This document shows positions 8,585-18,683 of a stretch of 64,000 bases of DNA, piece by piece. Position numbers and translations under genes: made by a program. The stretch comes from Polyangium jinanense (lineage in GTDB: Bacteria > Myxococcota > Polyangia > Polyangiales > Polyangiaceae): assembly GCF_028435365.1 (NCBI RefSeq), contig NZ_JAGTJJ010000050.1, positions 21,849 to 85,848 on the forward strand, given 5' to 3'. How positions within the stretch are numbered: the first letter of the stretch is position 1; every line of letters starts with the position of its first letter. The notes below the pieces were generated by a model. That model was not told where the DNA came from. It did not search any database and saw only the letters and a program-made list of their open reading frames with translations.

Positions 8585-11500
8585 TCATTCGTCGTCGTCC
8601 CAGCTCCGACGCGCCGCCGCCGCGTCGCCCTCGGGCGGCGGTTTTTCTCCCGTCGGGTTCGAGCTTTTGCGCAGCCGCGCGAGCTCGTCTTCCGCCATCG
8701 AGAGCCGGCGATCCGCCTCGCGTAGCCGGCCGCTCACCACGCGCAGGACGCCCATCGCGATCTCGGCCGTGTCGTGCACTGCAGCGCTGAAATCCTCGCC
8801 CGACACGCGCAGGAGCTCCACGGGTTCGAGGCTCACCGCCGTCGCGGCGCGGGGCTCGCGATCGATGATCGACGTCTCGCCGAAGACTTCGTTCGCACCG
8901 AGCCGCACGACCTCCTTGCCCTCGACGCGCAGGCTCACCGAGCCCGAGATGATGAAGTAGAGCGCGGCGCCCGAATCGCCTTGCCGGAAGATCACCTCGC
9001 CGCGCGGCAGGCCGAGCACCTCCGAGGTCCGCGCAAGGCCCACGAGCTCATCGCCCGAGATCTTCGAGAGGATCGGGACACGCTGCAAAAAGAGGACTTT
9101 TTCGATCGTCGTGTACATGCCGTCTCCCGCGTCGATCCCGCTCCGCCCCGTCCTCGCAAAGTACGCAGCCCACCGCGCGACGACCCGATCCGGATCCGCC
9201 GAAAGGGCCCGGAGTTTTTCCTCCGCGCCCTCGGCACGCGTCTCGACCACCGCGATCGCCGCAGCCTCGCGCACGAGCGGATCGGGCGCGTCGAGCGCGA
9301 CGAGCGCGTCCTTCGCGCACGCCTCGATCCGGTGCGCCGCGACCGCTTCGAGCACGAGCGCGGCGCGGTACGGGTCGTTCGACTGGAGCTCGGATCGCAC
9401 GAAGGTCACGACGTCGTCCGTGCTCGGAGCCGCGCCGCCGCGCGGCAGGCCCTCGGCGAGCTCCAGGTAGCGCTCGAAGAGCGCGACGAGCCGCGCGCCG
9501 CGCCGGCGATCGAGCAGCGATTCGAGCACCTCGAAGGCGTTCGCCCGGAGCGAGCGATCCTTGCCGAAGACGTGCGTCCGCACGCCGGCCACGACCTCGC
9601 GCGGGTAGACGAGCTCGCAGAGGCGCAGGATGCGGATGAGGCCCTTGCGCAGGCGGCGCTCGACGTGCGCGTCGAGCAGCGGGCGCGCGAGGCGAGGGCG
9701 GACCAGGAGGTAGGCGTCACGCTCGCGCTCGTGCGTCTGGGCTTCGCGTTCGATGCGCTCGCGGATGGGCTCGAGCGGCGCAGGCGGCGCACCAAGCGCG
9801 AGGCGCAGCCGCGAGGCAGAGGCGAGCACCTTCTGCCTGACCCGGTCGTCCGGTTCGTCCACCCGATCGAGCAGCGCGGCGAGTGCGGCGCTCGTGCCGA
9901 TCCGCGAGAAAAGTCGTGGGATCGCGAGGCGCACGGTCGCATCCGCACCCGGATCGGAGAGCGTCGCCACGAGCCGCGGGATCGCGCGATCGCCGAGCGC
10001 CACGATGGCATTCGACGCGGCCTTCCCGAGCGTGTGATCGGCGAGCGCTTCGCAGAGGAGCGGCAAGAGCTTCGGCGCGGCTACCGTCGCCGAGGCCGAG
10101 AGCGCAGCCTTTCTGACGGCCGGATCTGCGTCGGCGAGCAGCCGCGCGACCGCGCGTTCGAGCTGCGGTTGTCCCACCAAACCAAGCACCCGCGCGGCCG
10201 TCACGCGCTCGGCGGGATCCTCGCTGTCGAGCAGATCTCGCAGCCTCGGCGCGCCTTCCAGCATCCCGCCGAGCCCGCCGTGACGGAGCAGCGCCGCGAT
10301 CGACGCGGCCCGCACGGCCTCGTCACCCCCTCGCGTCGCGAGCGCGCAAAGCTCCTCGTGTGCGTCTTCGCCGAGCGCGTTCGCCAGGAGCTCGACCGCG
10401 ATGCCTCGGACCTCGGGATCGGTATCTTCGAGCCGTTCGCGGGCCAGCGTCGCGGCGTCGGGGTGCCCCACGGCGCGGGAGGTGCGGAGCGCCGCGGCCC
10501 GCACGCGCGACGAGACGTGCCGCGTGAGCGCGGGCAGCGCCTCGCGGACGCGCGCCGGATCGAGCTGCCGCAGCCGATCGAGGGCGAAGAGCACCTGCGG
10601 CGCATCGAGGCTCGACAGCGCCCCCGCGAGCGCGGCCACGGCCCTGCCGCCGCGCTGGGGCATCTCCGGCGTGAGCTTGCCGCGCAGGAGCGTCCCCTGC
10701 ATCGCCTCCACGTAGCCGCGCCGCACCGTGAGCAGGAGCGGCAGGATCGTGAGGCCGATCGGCAGCGTCACGTAGCCGAGTTTCGCCGCGGCCGTGATGA
10801 GCGAAGCTCCCGGCTGTGCTTCGTTCGCCGAGGGGCTGAACGCGAGCAGCAGCGCCGCGCCGACGCCGCAGCCGAGAGGCTTCATGATCGCGGACGCGAG
10901 CGTTCGCACCCGATCCCGGAGCGCCGCGGGGAACGGGAAGAACAGGATCTGCAGCGTCACGTCGAAGATCGAGAACTGCAGCGCGTTGTCGCTCGCCTTG
11001 AGCACCGCCGCGAGCGGCATCGAGGGGAAGGCGAGGAGCAGCGTCGTGCTCGCGAGGAACGCGATGGGCATCGTGGCCGCGCCGCCGAGCACGCCCGCGC
11101 GATCGAGCATCCGCGGCGTGACCACGAGCTGGACGAAGAGCCCGACGATCCCGATGACGCCGTAAAACGTGCCCATGAACCGCGCGAGCGAATCGCGGTC
11201 CGGGTACGACGTGCGGGCGATCGCCTTGAACTGGTAATCGCCGACCGTGAGGATCGTGTAGACGACCAGGATCGTCACGGCGAGGGCGCCGACGTACCGC
11301 GAGTTGAAGAGCGGCGTCTGCTCTTGCTTTTGCGCGTTCGGCCGATCGTCGGCGCGGCTCCGCGAGGTCGTGCCGTGCCTTCGCGCGACGATGCGGCAGA
11401 GGAGGGCCACGCCGAGCAGGGCCGCGACGAGCACGAAGATGAGGTTTTCCGCGCCGATGATGGGCGCGATCGCGCCCGCGCCGAGGCCCGAGACCACCGT

Positions 11501-12061
11501 GCCCGCGATGTGCCCCGCGCCGATCAACCCGAAGATCCGCCGGGCGCTGCGCGCGTCGTAGAGGTCCTGCGCGATGCTCCAGGCGAGCATGCCGGTCAGG
11601 TTCGCGATGACGTCGGCCCAGATCGCGAAGATCAGGTACGCGGGCCCGATGTCCTCGCCGATGAGCACGCGGAGCAGGACGTAACTCGCGGCCGCGCCGA
11701 GCGCGAACACCGCGCCGAAACGCGCGCGCGGCAGCTTCCGGAGCCCGCGCTCGTAGCCGAAGGCCACGACGGCCGAGACCACGCCGTACGCCATCCACAT
11801 CGGCGCGATCCACGTGACGGGAAAACGCGTCAAAAAGAGCGCGTCGCGCGCGGTGCGGCCGACGACGAGCAAGAGGGCGGACAGGAAGAGCAGCGTCGAC
11901 AGGAGCACGACGCGCTCGACCTCGGCCCGGCTGAGGGCGATGCCGAGGAGCGACGACGCGGCGGCGTGGCGCGCTTTGTCCCGGTTCGTCGCGACGGTCC
12001 CCTGGCTCGGGCCTTCGTGCGGCAAGGACGGGGATGCGGTCGGGACGGGAGGTTCGGCCAC
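8585..12061 (-). CDS. Transporter-like membrane protein fused to HEAT repeats and a cyclic-nucleotide-binding domain
   Basis: 1158 aa. Three regions: (1) about 48-440, around 12 hydrophobic helices resembling the nucleotide transporter (NTT/Tlc, MFS-related) fold; (2) about 465-985, many HEAT-like alpha repeats (for example DPEVRGIAVELLANAL, DPAVRKAALSASATV); (3) about 1005-1110, a cNMP-binding domain with cassette FGETSIIDREPRAATAV, followed by a coiled-coil-like tail. This suggests a membrane protein regulated by a cyclic nucleotide, perhaps through the HEAT scaffold (inference). GTG start at 12061; a TATACT hexamer lies 16 nt upstream. No strong Shine-Dalgarno is visible. Confidence 0.85.
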   Translation of the reverse strand: MAEPPVPTASPSLPHEGPSQGTVATNRDKARHAAASSLLGIALSRAEVERVVLLSTLLFLSALLLVVGRTARDALFLTRFPVTWIAPMWMAYGVVSAVVAFGYERGLRKLPRARFGAVFALGAAASYVLLRVLIGEDIGPAYLIFAIWADVIANLTGMLAWSIAQDLYDARSARRIFGLIGAGHIAGTVVSGLGAGAIAPIIGAENLIFVLVAALLGVALLCRIVARRHGTTSRSRADDRPNAQKQEQTPLFNSRYVGALAVTILVVYTILTVGDYQFKAIARTSYPDRDSLARFMGTFYGVIGIVGLFVQLVVTPRMLDRAGVLGGAATMPIAFLASTTLLLAFPSMPLAAVLKASDNALQFSIFDVTLQILFFPFPAALRDRVRTLASAIMKPLGCGVGAALLLAFSPSANEAQPGASLITAAAKLGYVTLPIGLTILPLLLTVRRGYVEAMQGTLLRGKLTPEMPQRGGRAVAALAGALSSLDAPQVLFALDRLRQLDPARVREALPALTRHVSSRVRAAALRTSRAVGHPDAATLARERLEDTDPEVRGIAVELLANALGEDAHEELCALATRGGDEAVRAASIAALLRHGGLGGMLEGAPRLRDLLDSEDPAERVTAARVLGLVGQPQLERAVARLLADADPAVRKAALSASATVAAPKLLPLLCEALADHTLGKAASNAIVALGDRAIPRLVATLSDPGADATVRLAIPRLFSRIGTSAALAALLDRVDEPDDRVRQKVLASASRLRLALGAPPAPLEPIRERIEREAQTHERERDAYLLVRPRLARPLLDAHVERRLRKGLIRILRLCELVYPREVVAGVRTHVFGKDRSLRANAFEVLESLLDRRRGARLVALFERYLELAEGLPRGGAAPSTDDVVTFVRSELQSNDPYRAALVLEAVAAHRIEACAKDALVALDAPDPLVREAAAIAVVETRAEGAEEKLRALSADPDRVVARWAAYFARTGRSGIDAGDGMYTTIEKVLFLQRVPILSKISGDELVGLARTSEVLGLPRGEVIFRQGDSGAALYFIISGSVSLRVEGKEVVRLGANEVFGETSIIDREPRAATAVSLEPVELLRVSGEDFSAAVHDTAEIAMGVLRVVSGRLREADRRLSMAEDELARLRKSSNPTGEKPPPEGDAAAARRSWDDDE

Positions 12062-12076
12062 GTGGCGTGAAAGGGT

Positions 12077-12083
12077 AGTATAC
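12077..12083 (-). promoter_or_regulatory. Candidate -10 element (TATACT) of the transporter/HEAT gene
   Basis: On the minus strand this reads GTATACT, containing TATACT (5 of 6 to the sigma-70 consensus), with its end 15-16 nt before the GTG at 12061. I see no convincing -35. Transcription would start only about 9 nt before the start codon. The same GTATAC core precedes two other genes in the window. Confidence 0.45.
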
Positions 12084-12240
12084 CGTAACGAGACGGTCGC
12101 CTTGGTAGGCCATGGTGGGCGCCCGGCTCCCGATGTCGGGGCAGGCCCGAGCCCGGCTGTTCGTGTTCAGGACGACCGGGCGAGCGCGACTGTGGCAACT
12201 GGGGATACGTTTTTCGCGACGAACGCGCCGTGACGCGCCG

Positions 12241-13140
12241 TCAATAATGCCAGGGGAATTTCTTGTAATCGGGTTTGCGCTTTTCCAGGAACGCGTCGCG
12301 GCCCTCTTCGGCCTCCTCGGTGCCGTAGGCGAGCCGCGTCGCCTCGCCGGCGAAGAGCTGCTGGCCCACGAGGCCCTCGTCCGGGAGGTTGAAGCCGTAT
12401 TTCAGCATTCGCATCGCGGTCGGGCTCTTGCCGTTGATGAGCGCGCCCCATTCGAGCGCCACCTTCTCCAGGTCCTCGTGCGGCACGGCGGCGTTCACCA
12501 TCCCCATCGCCGCAGCCTGCTCCGCCGTGTAATCGAGGCCGAGGAAGAAGATCTCCCGCGCCTTCTTCTGCCCGACCTGACGCGCGAGCAGCGCCGATCC
12601 GTAGCCGCTGTCAAAGCTCGCCACGTCGGGATCCGTCTGCTTGAACCGCGCGTGCTCCCGGCTCGCGAGCGTCATGTCGCAGACGACGTGCAGGCTGTGC
12701 CCGCCGCCCACGGCCCAGCCCGGCACGACGGCGATCACGACCTTCGGCATGAAACGAATGAGACGCTGCACCTCCAGGATGTGCAGTCGGCCGAGGCGCG
12801 CCGCGTCCACCTCGCCGGCCTCGCTCCCCTCGTATTTGTACCCATCCTTGCCGCGAATTCGTTGATCGCCGCCCGAGCAGAAGGCCCAGCCGCCGTCCTT
12901 CGGCGAGGGGCCGTTGCCCGTGATGAGCACGCAGCCCACGTCCGACGTGATCCGCGCGTGCTCGAGCGCCGTGTAGAGCTCGTCCACCGTCTTCGGCCGA
13001 AACGCGTTGCGCACCTCGGGCCGGTGGAAAGCGATACGCACGGTGCCCTGGTCCACGGCGCGGTGGTAGGTGATGTCCGTGAACGAAAAACCCGGCACCT
13101 CGCGCCAGCGCGCGGGATCGAAGATCGCTGAGACGGTCAT
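12241..13140 (-). CDS. menB: 1,4-dihydroxy-2-naphthoyl-CoA synthase
   Basis: 299 aa crotonase-fold enzyme that closes the second ring of the naphthoquinone nucleus in menaquinone biosynthesis (o-succinylbenzoyl-CoA to DHNA-CoA). MenB-specific features are SGGDQRIRG, VVPGWAVGGGHSL (oxyanion-hole region), QTDPDVASFDSGYGS and the C-terminal PDYKKFPWHY. Start ATG 13140 has AGGAGG at 13150-13155, 9 nt upstream, so the longer frame to 13188 is not used. No other men genes are seen nearby. The gene is followed by about 180 nt and the transporter/HEAT gene on the same strand. Confidence 0.95.
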   Translation of the reverse strand: MTVSAIFDPARWREVPGFSFTDITYHRAVDQGTVRIAFHRPEVRNAFRPKTVDELYTALEHARITSDVGCVLITGNGPSPKDGGWAFCSGGDQRIRGKDGYKYEGSEAGEVDAARLGRLHILEVQRLIRFMPKVVIAVVPGWAVGGGHSLHVVCDMTLASREHARFKQTDPDVASFDSGYGSALLARQVGQKKAREIFFLGLDYTAEQAAAMGMVNAAVPHEDLEKVALEWGALINGKSPTAMRMLKYGFNLPDEGLVGQQLFAGEATRLAYGTEEAEEGRDAFLEKRKPDYKKFPWHY

Positions 13141-13378
13141 GGAATCGAGCCTCCTCGCGGCCGCGACCCTACACGTCCCCCGCGGCATCCGCCACAGGCC
13201 CTCGCGCGTGTTGTCAACTTGTCACGCGTGGCGCATCCGTCCGGCCAACTCGTCACGCGGAGGGCTCCGTCCGGATGGAATCGCCCGCGCGCAGCAGGAT
13301 TTGCTCCGTGGCACGAGCTGTGCTCAAACACGCGGGATGGATACAGCTTCGTCGGGTCTTTTGGACGGGAGGCGGCGC

Positions 13379-14530
13379 ATGTTTCGCTCGGCGTGGGCAG
13401 CGCTTTTGGTCGCGGCGGGGGGGCTCACGAGCGGCGCGGCGGAGGCGCAGACGGTGGCGCTCCAGTCGCAGCAGCCCGTCGTCCGGACGCCCCAATCGGA
13501 CCATACGGCCACGCCCTGGGACATCAACCGCGAGGAGTGCCTGGACCCCGAGGACACCTTCACCTTCAACCTCACGTTCTCGGGGTTCACGAGCTCGTAT
13601 TCGTTCGAGGTCTGGGGCACGACGACGGCAGGGATCGATTGCAAGGATCCGATGCAACGCACCGGCGCCGCGCCTCAATGCTTTCAGCTCAATCCATCGG
13701 AGCTCCCTCAAGCGAACCCCAAGGACAACATCGGGAAGGTCGTGCTGACGGCGCAGGAGATGGTGGCCGTCGATCAGGACCCCGACGTCCAGGCCTGCGC
13801 GGAGAACAGCATCACGGGGGCGGAGAAGGCGCTCGCGGTGCATTTCATGCTCTTCGGGAGCGGCTCGGTGGTCGCCAGCGCGACGTGGTCGAAGACGAAA
13901 CTCGACCTCTGGGGGCCCGCTGCCCCGAAGAACGTGTCCCTGACGCAGGGGGACGGTGGCTTCGAGGTCGACTTCGATCCTCCGACGGACACCGATTTCG
14001 CGGGCGTCGCCGTGTATTGCGCCAAAGGAAACGCCCTCTTCCCGAGCGGTCAGACCATCAATGGCGGCGCGGGGGGGAGCGGGGGCGCGGGCGGGAGCGG
14101 GGGCGCGGGCGGCGCGGGGGGGAGCGGGGGCGCGGGCGGGAGCGAGAGCGCGACGTGCACGAGCCCCTTCGCCGCGGGGCAGCGGCCCGATCCCACGTGG
14201 ACGCCTTGTGGCACCACCAGCAAGGTCTCCGATCTGGAGAACGGCGTCACCTACGCGGTCGCCGTGGCGGCCAAGGATACCCGTGGCAATGTTGGACCGC
14301 TGTCCGAGGTGCACTGCGTGGCGCCCATCCCGGTCGACGATTTCTTCGAGGTCTACAATCAGCTCGGCGGCAAGGGCGGTGGCCTCTGCTCCGCTTCGGC
14401 TTCGCCCAGCTCCCGGGCCGCGGGGCTCTTCGGCGGCGCGGTCGCCCTGTCCGCGGTCGCGTTCGGCTTGCGACGGCGCAGGAGACCGCAAAGAGGCGGA
14501 CGCGGCGCCGGCAGCGAGGGGGCGTCGTGA
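13379..14530 (+). CDS. Secreted FN3-like protein with Gly-rich linker and MYXO-CTERM-like anchor
   Basis: 383 aa. Signal peptide ending AAEAQ (about residue 22), an N-terminal beta domain, a fibronectin-III-like segment from about 180 interrupted by a Gly/Ser-rich linker (about 228-254), and a C-terminus with one Cys, a hydrophobic helix (about 347-365) and an Arg cluster (LRRRRRP), resembling the MYXO-CTERM sorting signal. ATG 13379 has GGGAGG at 13367-13372. The stop overlaps the next start by one base. The pair resembles the adjacent myxobacterial MXAN_2561 (CTERM-anchored) and MXAN_2562 (barrel) families; this is recalled and not searched. Probably surface exposed. Confidence 0.8.
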   Translation: MFRSAWAALLVAAGGLTSGAAEAQTVALQSQQPVVRTPQSDHTATPWDINREECLDPEDTFTFNLTFSGFTSSYSFEVWGTTTAGIDCKDPMQRTGAAPQCFQLNPSELPQANPKDNIGKVVLTAQEMVAVDQDPDVQACAENSITGAEKALAVHFMLFGSGSVVASATWSKTKLDLWGPAAPKNVSLTQGDGGFEVDFDPPTDTDFAGVAVYCAKGNALFPSGQTINGGAGGSGGAGGSGGAGGAGGSGGAGGSESATCTSPFAAGQRPDPTWTPCGTTSKVSDLENGVTYAVAVAAKDTRGNVGPLSEVHCVAPIPVDDFFEVYNQLGGKGGGLCSASASPSSRAAGLFGGAVALSAVAFGLRRRRRPQRGGRGAGSEGAS

Positions 14531-15342
14531 TGCGGACGAAGATTTTCGCTTCGGCGCTCGTCGCCCTCGCCGCGCTGCTCGCCGCCGAGGGCGCGGAGGC
14601 GCAAACGACGAGGCGGATCCGCGATTCGAACTGGCGACAGAGCGAGCGCGGGAGCGTGCAGCAGGGCAGCCCTCAGCGGTTCGCGCTCGAGCTCCGCTTT
14701 GGCCCTTATTATCCGGCCGTCGACGACGAGTTCGGCGGCGATGGCCCGTACAGCAAGTTCTTCGGCGACAAGGGCCGGTTCCATTTCGGCGCCGAGTTCG
14801 ATTGGCAAGCGCTGCGCATTCCCTGGGTCGGCTCGCTCGGACCTGGCATCGGCCTGGGATACACCTCGGCGTCGGGCAAGGCCTTCCGCGAGGGGACGTA
14901 CGACGCGCCCGACGGGGCGTATTATTATGACGATCGGCGCGTGGGCGAGACGTCGCTCACCATTCTCCCGATGCACCTCTCGGCCGTGCTCCGCTTCGAC
15001 GAGCTCTTCCGCCGCACCGGGATTCCGATCATTCCTTATGGCAAGATCGGCTTCGGTGCGGGCCTCTGGTGGGTCGACGTCGGGGATGAAACGGCAGAGG
15101 TCGGGACCGGCGATGACGCCGTCAAGGGCCGCGGATTCAGTTATGGCGTGCACTGGGCGCTCGGCGGCATGCTCGCGCTCGACTGGCTCGGCCGCCGCTC
15201 GATGGCCGCGCTCGATCAGGAGTCGGGCATCAACCACGTGCACCTTTTCGGCGAGTGGACGAACCAGAACCTCGGCCTCGGCGCGAATCAAATGAAGGTC
15301 GGCACCTCGACCTGGACCGTGGGCCTCACGCTCGAGATGTGA
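14530..15342 (+). CDS. Outer membrane beta-barrel protein (MXAN_2562-like)
   Basis: 270 aa. Signal peptide ending GAEAQ (about residue 25), then alternating aromatic/glycine strands ([36 protein letters not shown]) and a C-terminal strand [10 protein letters not shown], all typical of a small outer-membrane barrel. The ATG shares its A with the stop of the preceding CTERM protein, so the two are translated together and probably work together at the outer membrane. The stop lies 7 nt from that of the convergent gene. Confidence 0.8.
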   Translation: MRTKIFASALVALAALLAAEGAEAQTTRRIRDSNWRQSERGSVQQGSPQRFALELRFGPYYPAVDDEFGGDGPYSKFFGDKGRFHFGAEFDWQALRIPWVGSLGPGIGLGYTSASGKAFREGTYDAPDGAYYYDDRRVGETSLTILPMHLSAVLRFDELFRRTGIPIIPYGKIGFGAGLWWVDVGDETAEVGTGDDAVKGRGFSYGVHWALGGMLALDWLGRRSMAALDQESGINHVHLFGEWTNQNLGLGANQMKVGTSTWTVGLTLEM

Positions 15343-15349
15343 ACACGCG

Positions 15350-16168
15350 TCAGGGGGTTTCGAGGGCCCCGGGCGTATACACGAACGGCTTTCCGTTCGC
15401 GGGATCGACGAGCCCCTCGGTGTACGCCTTGATCTTGGCGTCGCCGAGGAGCTCGGACCAGTGGCGGATCCGCGCTCGGGCGCGGTCGATCTCGGGTGTT
15501 TGGATGCTCCACGCCCTCGCCCGGAGCAACGCGTCGGCGTAATGGCGGACCAGGGCGGCCTCGGTCGCCTGGAGCCAGTTTTCCCGCGCGGACTGGAACA
15601 TCTCCTCGCGCCTCCGGCGGAGCTCCTGCGACATGGAAGCGAGGTTCGGATCGCCGCTCGTCGCGGCCTTGTCGAGCAACTCTTCTTCTTTGTCGGTGTA
15701 GAGTTTTACGCGGGGCGGCTCGGCGCCCGCGAGGCGCTGACGCAGGACGTCGTAAAGGGCGGCTTGCTGGATGCGCGCGCGGATCGAAACGACGCGGGGC
15801 TCGGGGCGCACGGCGAGCCAATCGAATTCGCTGCTGAGGCTGTGGACCACGGCGAAATCGTCGTCGTACGCCTTCTTGACCTCCATGATGTTGCCCGCGT
15901 AGGGCTCGATCGCCCGATCGATATCGAGCCGCCGGGGGATTCTCTTCACGATCGCGGCGTACACGCACGCGGGCTCGTTCTCGTCCTCGGCCTTGCCGGG
16001 CGGGCAGGCGGCGTCGGGAGCTTCGGCTGCAGGCGTGGTCTCGGGGGCGGGATCGGCGGGGGTGTTCGTGGTCGCCGCCGGCGCCGCCACGCGTGGCTCG
16101 GAGGGCGTGGGTGTGGCGCAGGCCGTGGCGGCGGTCGTGAGTGCGGCGAGGAGGAAGGAGCGTCGCAC
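15350..16168 (-). CDS. Putative lipoprotein, alpha-helical, unknown function
   Basis: 272 aa. Starts [17 protein letters not shown], a short lipoprotein signal with TATAC as lipobox, followed by a Pro/Ala/Thr-rich linker (about 18-50). The remainder is charged and largely helical ([39 protein letters not shown]). No known domain recognised. GTG 16168 is the only start that gives an intact signal peptide; the upstream frame lacks one. A TATACT element sits only 9 nt before it, suggesting a leaderless or nearly leaderless mRNA. Confidence 0.72.
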   Translation of the reverse strand: MRRSFLLAALTTAATACATPTPSEPRVAAPAATTNTPADPAPETTPAAEAPDAACPPGKAEDENEPACVYAAIVKRIPRRLDIDRAIEPYAGNIMEVKKAYDDDFAVVHSLSSEFDWLAVRPEPRVVSIRARIQQAALYDVLRQRLAGAEPPRVKLYTDKEEELLDKAATSGDPNLASMSQELRRRREEMFQSARENWLQATEAALVRHYADALLRARAWSIQTPEIDRARARIRHWSELLGDAKIKAYTEGLVDPANGKPFVYTPGALETP

Positions 16169-16177
16169 GATGAGCCG

Positions 16178-16184
16178 AGTATAC
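16178..16184 (-). promoter_or_regulatory. Candidate -10 element (TATACT), leaderless-type spacing
   Basis: Minus-strand GTATACT whose last base lies 9 nt before the GTG at 16168. A start of transcription 6-8 nt downstream would fall almost on the start codon. No clear -35 seen. Confidence 0.45.
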
Positions 16185-16243
16185 AGCTTGACGCCGCGTG
16201 CGTGCTGGGCGAATGCAATTTCGTGGGCAGCGATCTCTACGAT

Positions 16244-18682
16244 GTGAGCATTCGATCCTACCGGGAGTGGACGCGCGACGAGGCCGAGCGGCGCGCCCTC
16301 GCGCTCGGGCCGAATATCGAGACGGCGGTGCGCTTCTTCGACGAGGAAGGTCCCTTCGTCGAGGCGCGATTCCACGTGAAGAGCATTCACCCTGATGCGC
16401 CGATCGCGTGGGATCACGGCTTCGTGGTCCGGCTCTTCGACGAGGCCGTGCTGGAATGCGAGGCGCCTGCGGGCGAGACGTTCGGCTACGAATGCACGCC
16501 CCTCGCCCGCGAGATCCAGACCCTTTGGAAGATGAAGTTCGAGTTCGACAAAAAGAAGAAGCTCCCCGTCCTCGTCGCGGACGTCCTCGTGAAGCAGCGC
16601 GGCTCCGGGCGCAATCGCAATCCGATGGGGGACACGGCGGAGTTCGTCGCTTTCTTGCCGAAGCGGCTCGCGCCGAACATCTCGAAGCTAGGACATTTCG
16701 CGTCGCGTGCTTGGTCCGGGCCCACGTGGAGGCAATGTGAAGACGAACCGAGGACGAAACGGCCGCGGTTCGCGCATGTGTTTCCTGTTCGCCGCTCGTT
16801 CGTCCTGGGAACGTCGCTGGAATCCGCGATAGGCATCGTGCCCCGCGCCGAGGGAGGCGTGTATGTGCTGACCCCGCTGCTCCTCGCCGCGGTTTCGCGG
16901 AACGGCGAGGTCACGCCCGTGTTCGAGGTCGGAGCGGTGAGCGGGGGCGCCGTCGCGAAATCGATCGCCGTGGATAGCGCGGGGAACGTGTGGATCGGCA
17001 CGGCCAAGGGATTGGTCCTGCGCGAGCGCTCGGGCGAGGTGACACGTTTCGGGGCGAAGCACGGGATCAAGAGCGCGGTGGGCGTGGCGATCGGGCCGGA
17101 TGGACGGGTCTTCGCCGGAGGAAAGGACGGGCTTTTCGTCCGCACGGAGGCGGGAGGGTCGTGGTCGCTCGTCCATCCGGACCTCGAGGGCGAGGATATT
17201 CGAACCGTGCATGCCGGCGAGGACGGCACGATATGGGCGACGAGCCTCCGATACGTGTGGAGGGTTCGTCCGGATGGAACCCTCGACAAGATGGGCAGCC
17301 GGCAGGGCATCGGTAGCATCAGGCATGTGATTCCGCTCCCGGACGGCTCTGCCTGGGTCATCCCCACCCTCGGGGCCGTCGTCCGCGTTGCCGCGACCGC
17401 CCCGAGCGCGACGCCTTGCCCGATCGCGCAAAACCTGGCCCCCGAGGGAGTTTGGGAGGGGGTCGTCAGGAAAAACGGCGCTTCGGTCCTCGTCACGGGA
17501 ACGGCGCACGTCCTTCGCATCGAGGAGGACGCGGCGCCGCGTTGCTTCGTTTTCGAGAATACCTGCGAGGCGCTGCGCGAGGAGAACATATGGGTCCCCT
17601 ACGTGTGTCTTTCCCACGAGGGGGACGTGTTCGTCGCGACGGCGATGGGGCTCTCGATCGCGCGGGCCGAGGATCTCGCCGCGGCAACACAAACGACGCC
17701 GCTCAATGCGGATCTGCCGCACTTCGCGCATATCGAACCGGTTCGGCTGCAGCCGGGGAGCGACGAGGCGTCGGGTGGGGACGTCGTCGATTTCCAGGGC
17801 AAGAACGTCGTGCTGACGGGCACGCTGGGGACGATGATGCGCGCGGAGGCGGAGAAGCTGCTCGTGGCGCACGGGGCGGTGCTGTCGGATTCGGTCGGGA
17901 AGAAGACCGATTACCTCATTGCAGGGGCCAAGGCCGGGAGCAAGCTGGCGAAGGCGGAGCAGCTTGGCGTGAAGGTGCTCGGGGAGGATGCGCTCGTCGC
18001 CTTGAAACAAGGGAAAGCGGCGCCGGCCGCGAAGGCCGAGGCAAAAGAAGCGAAGCCCGCGAAGGCGCCGCCGCGCAAGGAAGCGGCCGATCTTGCGCGG
18101 TTGTTCCCGCTTTCCGATCAGCCCGGCGCGCCCGCGGGAAACCTCGAGCGTGGCCTCATGCGGAGCCTCGCGGAGTCGAGCGTGCCGATGACGCCAGCGC
18201 AATGGAAGAAGCTCGTCGCCAAACACAAGAAGTTCCTGGATGCCGGCGGCGCGGGCGGAGTGTTCCATTCGCTGGAGGCGAGTGGCCTGGTCATGGCCGT
18301 GTATGCCGGCGGGTCGGGAGGGAAGCGGGACGATCAGGCGAGCTTGCAACGCCATCGGCTCCCGCCCGATTTCGACGCGAAAAAAGCGCGCCTGCCCTGG
18401 GCGAGCGGCTGCAGCATGATCGCGGAGAAGGTGGATTTCTCCGGCGCTGATCTCTCGCACGGCAATTACACCGACTCGTTCATGGCCGGCGCGCGTTTCG
18501 ACGGCGCGAAGCTCGCCGGCTCGGATTTCTCGCGCACGGACTTCACGGGCGCGAGCTTCCGTGACGCGGATCTCTCGGGCGCCGATTTCGAGCACTGCGA
18601 TCTGCGCGGCGCGGATTTCACGGGCGCAAAGCTCGCCGGCGCGCGGTTCCCGGGCGCGAAGCTCGACGGCGTCATCGTCTGA
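16244..18682 (+). CDS. Beta-propeller / BRCT / pentapeptide-repeat fusion protein
   Basis: About 812 aa from GTG 16244; GTGs at 16202 and 16223 are also possible and none has a good ribosome site. Regions: about 1-165, unrecognised ([16 protein letters not shown]); about 180-500, propeller blades like two-component-regulator propellers ([35 protein letters not shown]); about 510-590, BRCT domain ([28 protein letters not shown]) as in bacterial NAD-dependent DNA ligase; Ala/Lys-rich linker; about 620-700, helical; about 730-812, pentapeptide repeats ([18 protein letters not shown]). BRCT outside ligase is uncommon in bacteria. No signal peptide, so likely cytoplasmic. The stop is 1 nt from the convergent gene. 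Confidence 0.8.
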   Translation: MSIRSYREWTRDEAERRALALGPNIETAVRFFDEEGPFVEARFHVKSIHPDAPIAWDHGFVVRLFDEAVLECEAPAGETFGYECTPLAREIQTLWKMKFEFDKKKKLPVLVADVLVKQRGSGRNRNPMGDTAEFVAFLPKRLAPNISKLGHFASRAWSGPTWRQCEDEPRTKRPRFAHVFPVRRSFVLGTSLESAIGIVPRAEGGVYVLTPLLLAAVSRNGEVTPVFEVGAVSGGAVAKSIAVDSAGNVWIGTAKGLVLRERSGEVTRFGAKHGIKSAVGVAIGPDGRVFAGGKDGLFVRTEAGGSWSLVHPDLEGEDIRTVHAGEDGTIWATSLRYVWRVRPDGTLDKMGSRQGIGSIRHVIPLPDGSAWVIPTLGAVVRVAATAPSATPCPIAQNLAPEGVWEGVVRKNGASVLVTGTAHVLRIEEDAAPRCFVFENTCEALREENIWVPYVCLSHEGDVFVATAMGLSIARAEDLAAATQTTPLNADLPHFAHIEPVRLQPGSDEASGGDVVDFQGKNVVLTGTLGTMMRAEAEKLLVAHGAVLSDSVGKKTDYLIAGAKAGSKLAKAEQLGVKVLGEDALVALKQGKAAPAAKAEAKEAKPAKAPPRKEAADLARLFPLSDQPGAPAGNLERGLMRSLAESSVPMTPAQWKKLVAKHKKFLDAGGAGGVFHSLEASGLVMAVYAGGSGGKRDDQASLQRHRLPPDFDAKKARLPWASGCSMIAEKVDFSGADLSHGNYTDSFMAGARFDGAKLAGSDFSRTDFTGASFRDADLSGADFEHCDLRGADFTGAKLAGARFPGAKLDGVIV

Positions 18683-18683
18683 T

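Noticed and set aside
8774..12070. A 1098-residue plus-strand open frame opposite the transporter/HEAT gene
   Set aside because: Arg/Glu/His-rich shadow sequence. The minus-strand frame has clear membrane, HEAT and cNMP domains.
13337..13379. Upstream ATG at 13337 as the start of the CTERM protein
   Set aside because: The ATG at 13379 has a better ribosome site and places the signal peptide at the very N-terminus.
16188..16219. TTGACG with TGCAAT as a plus-strand promoter for the propeller-BRCT gene
   Set aside because: The spacer would be 20 nt and the -10 match is poor.
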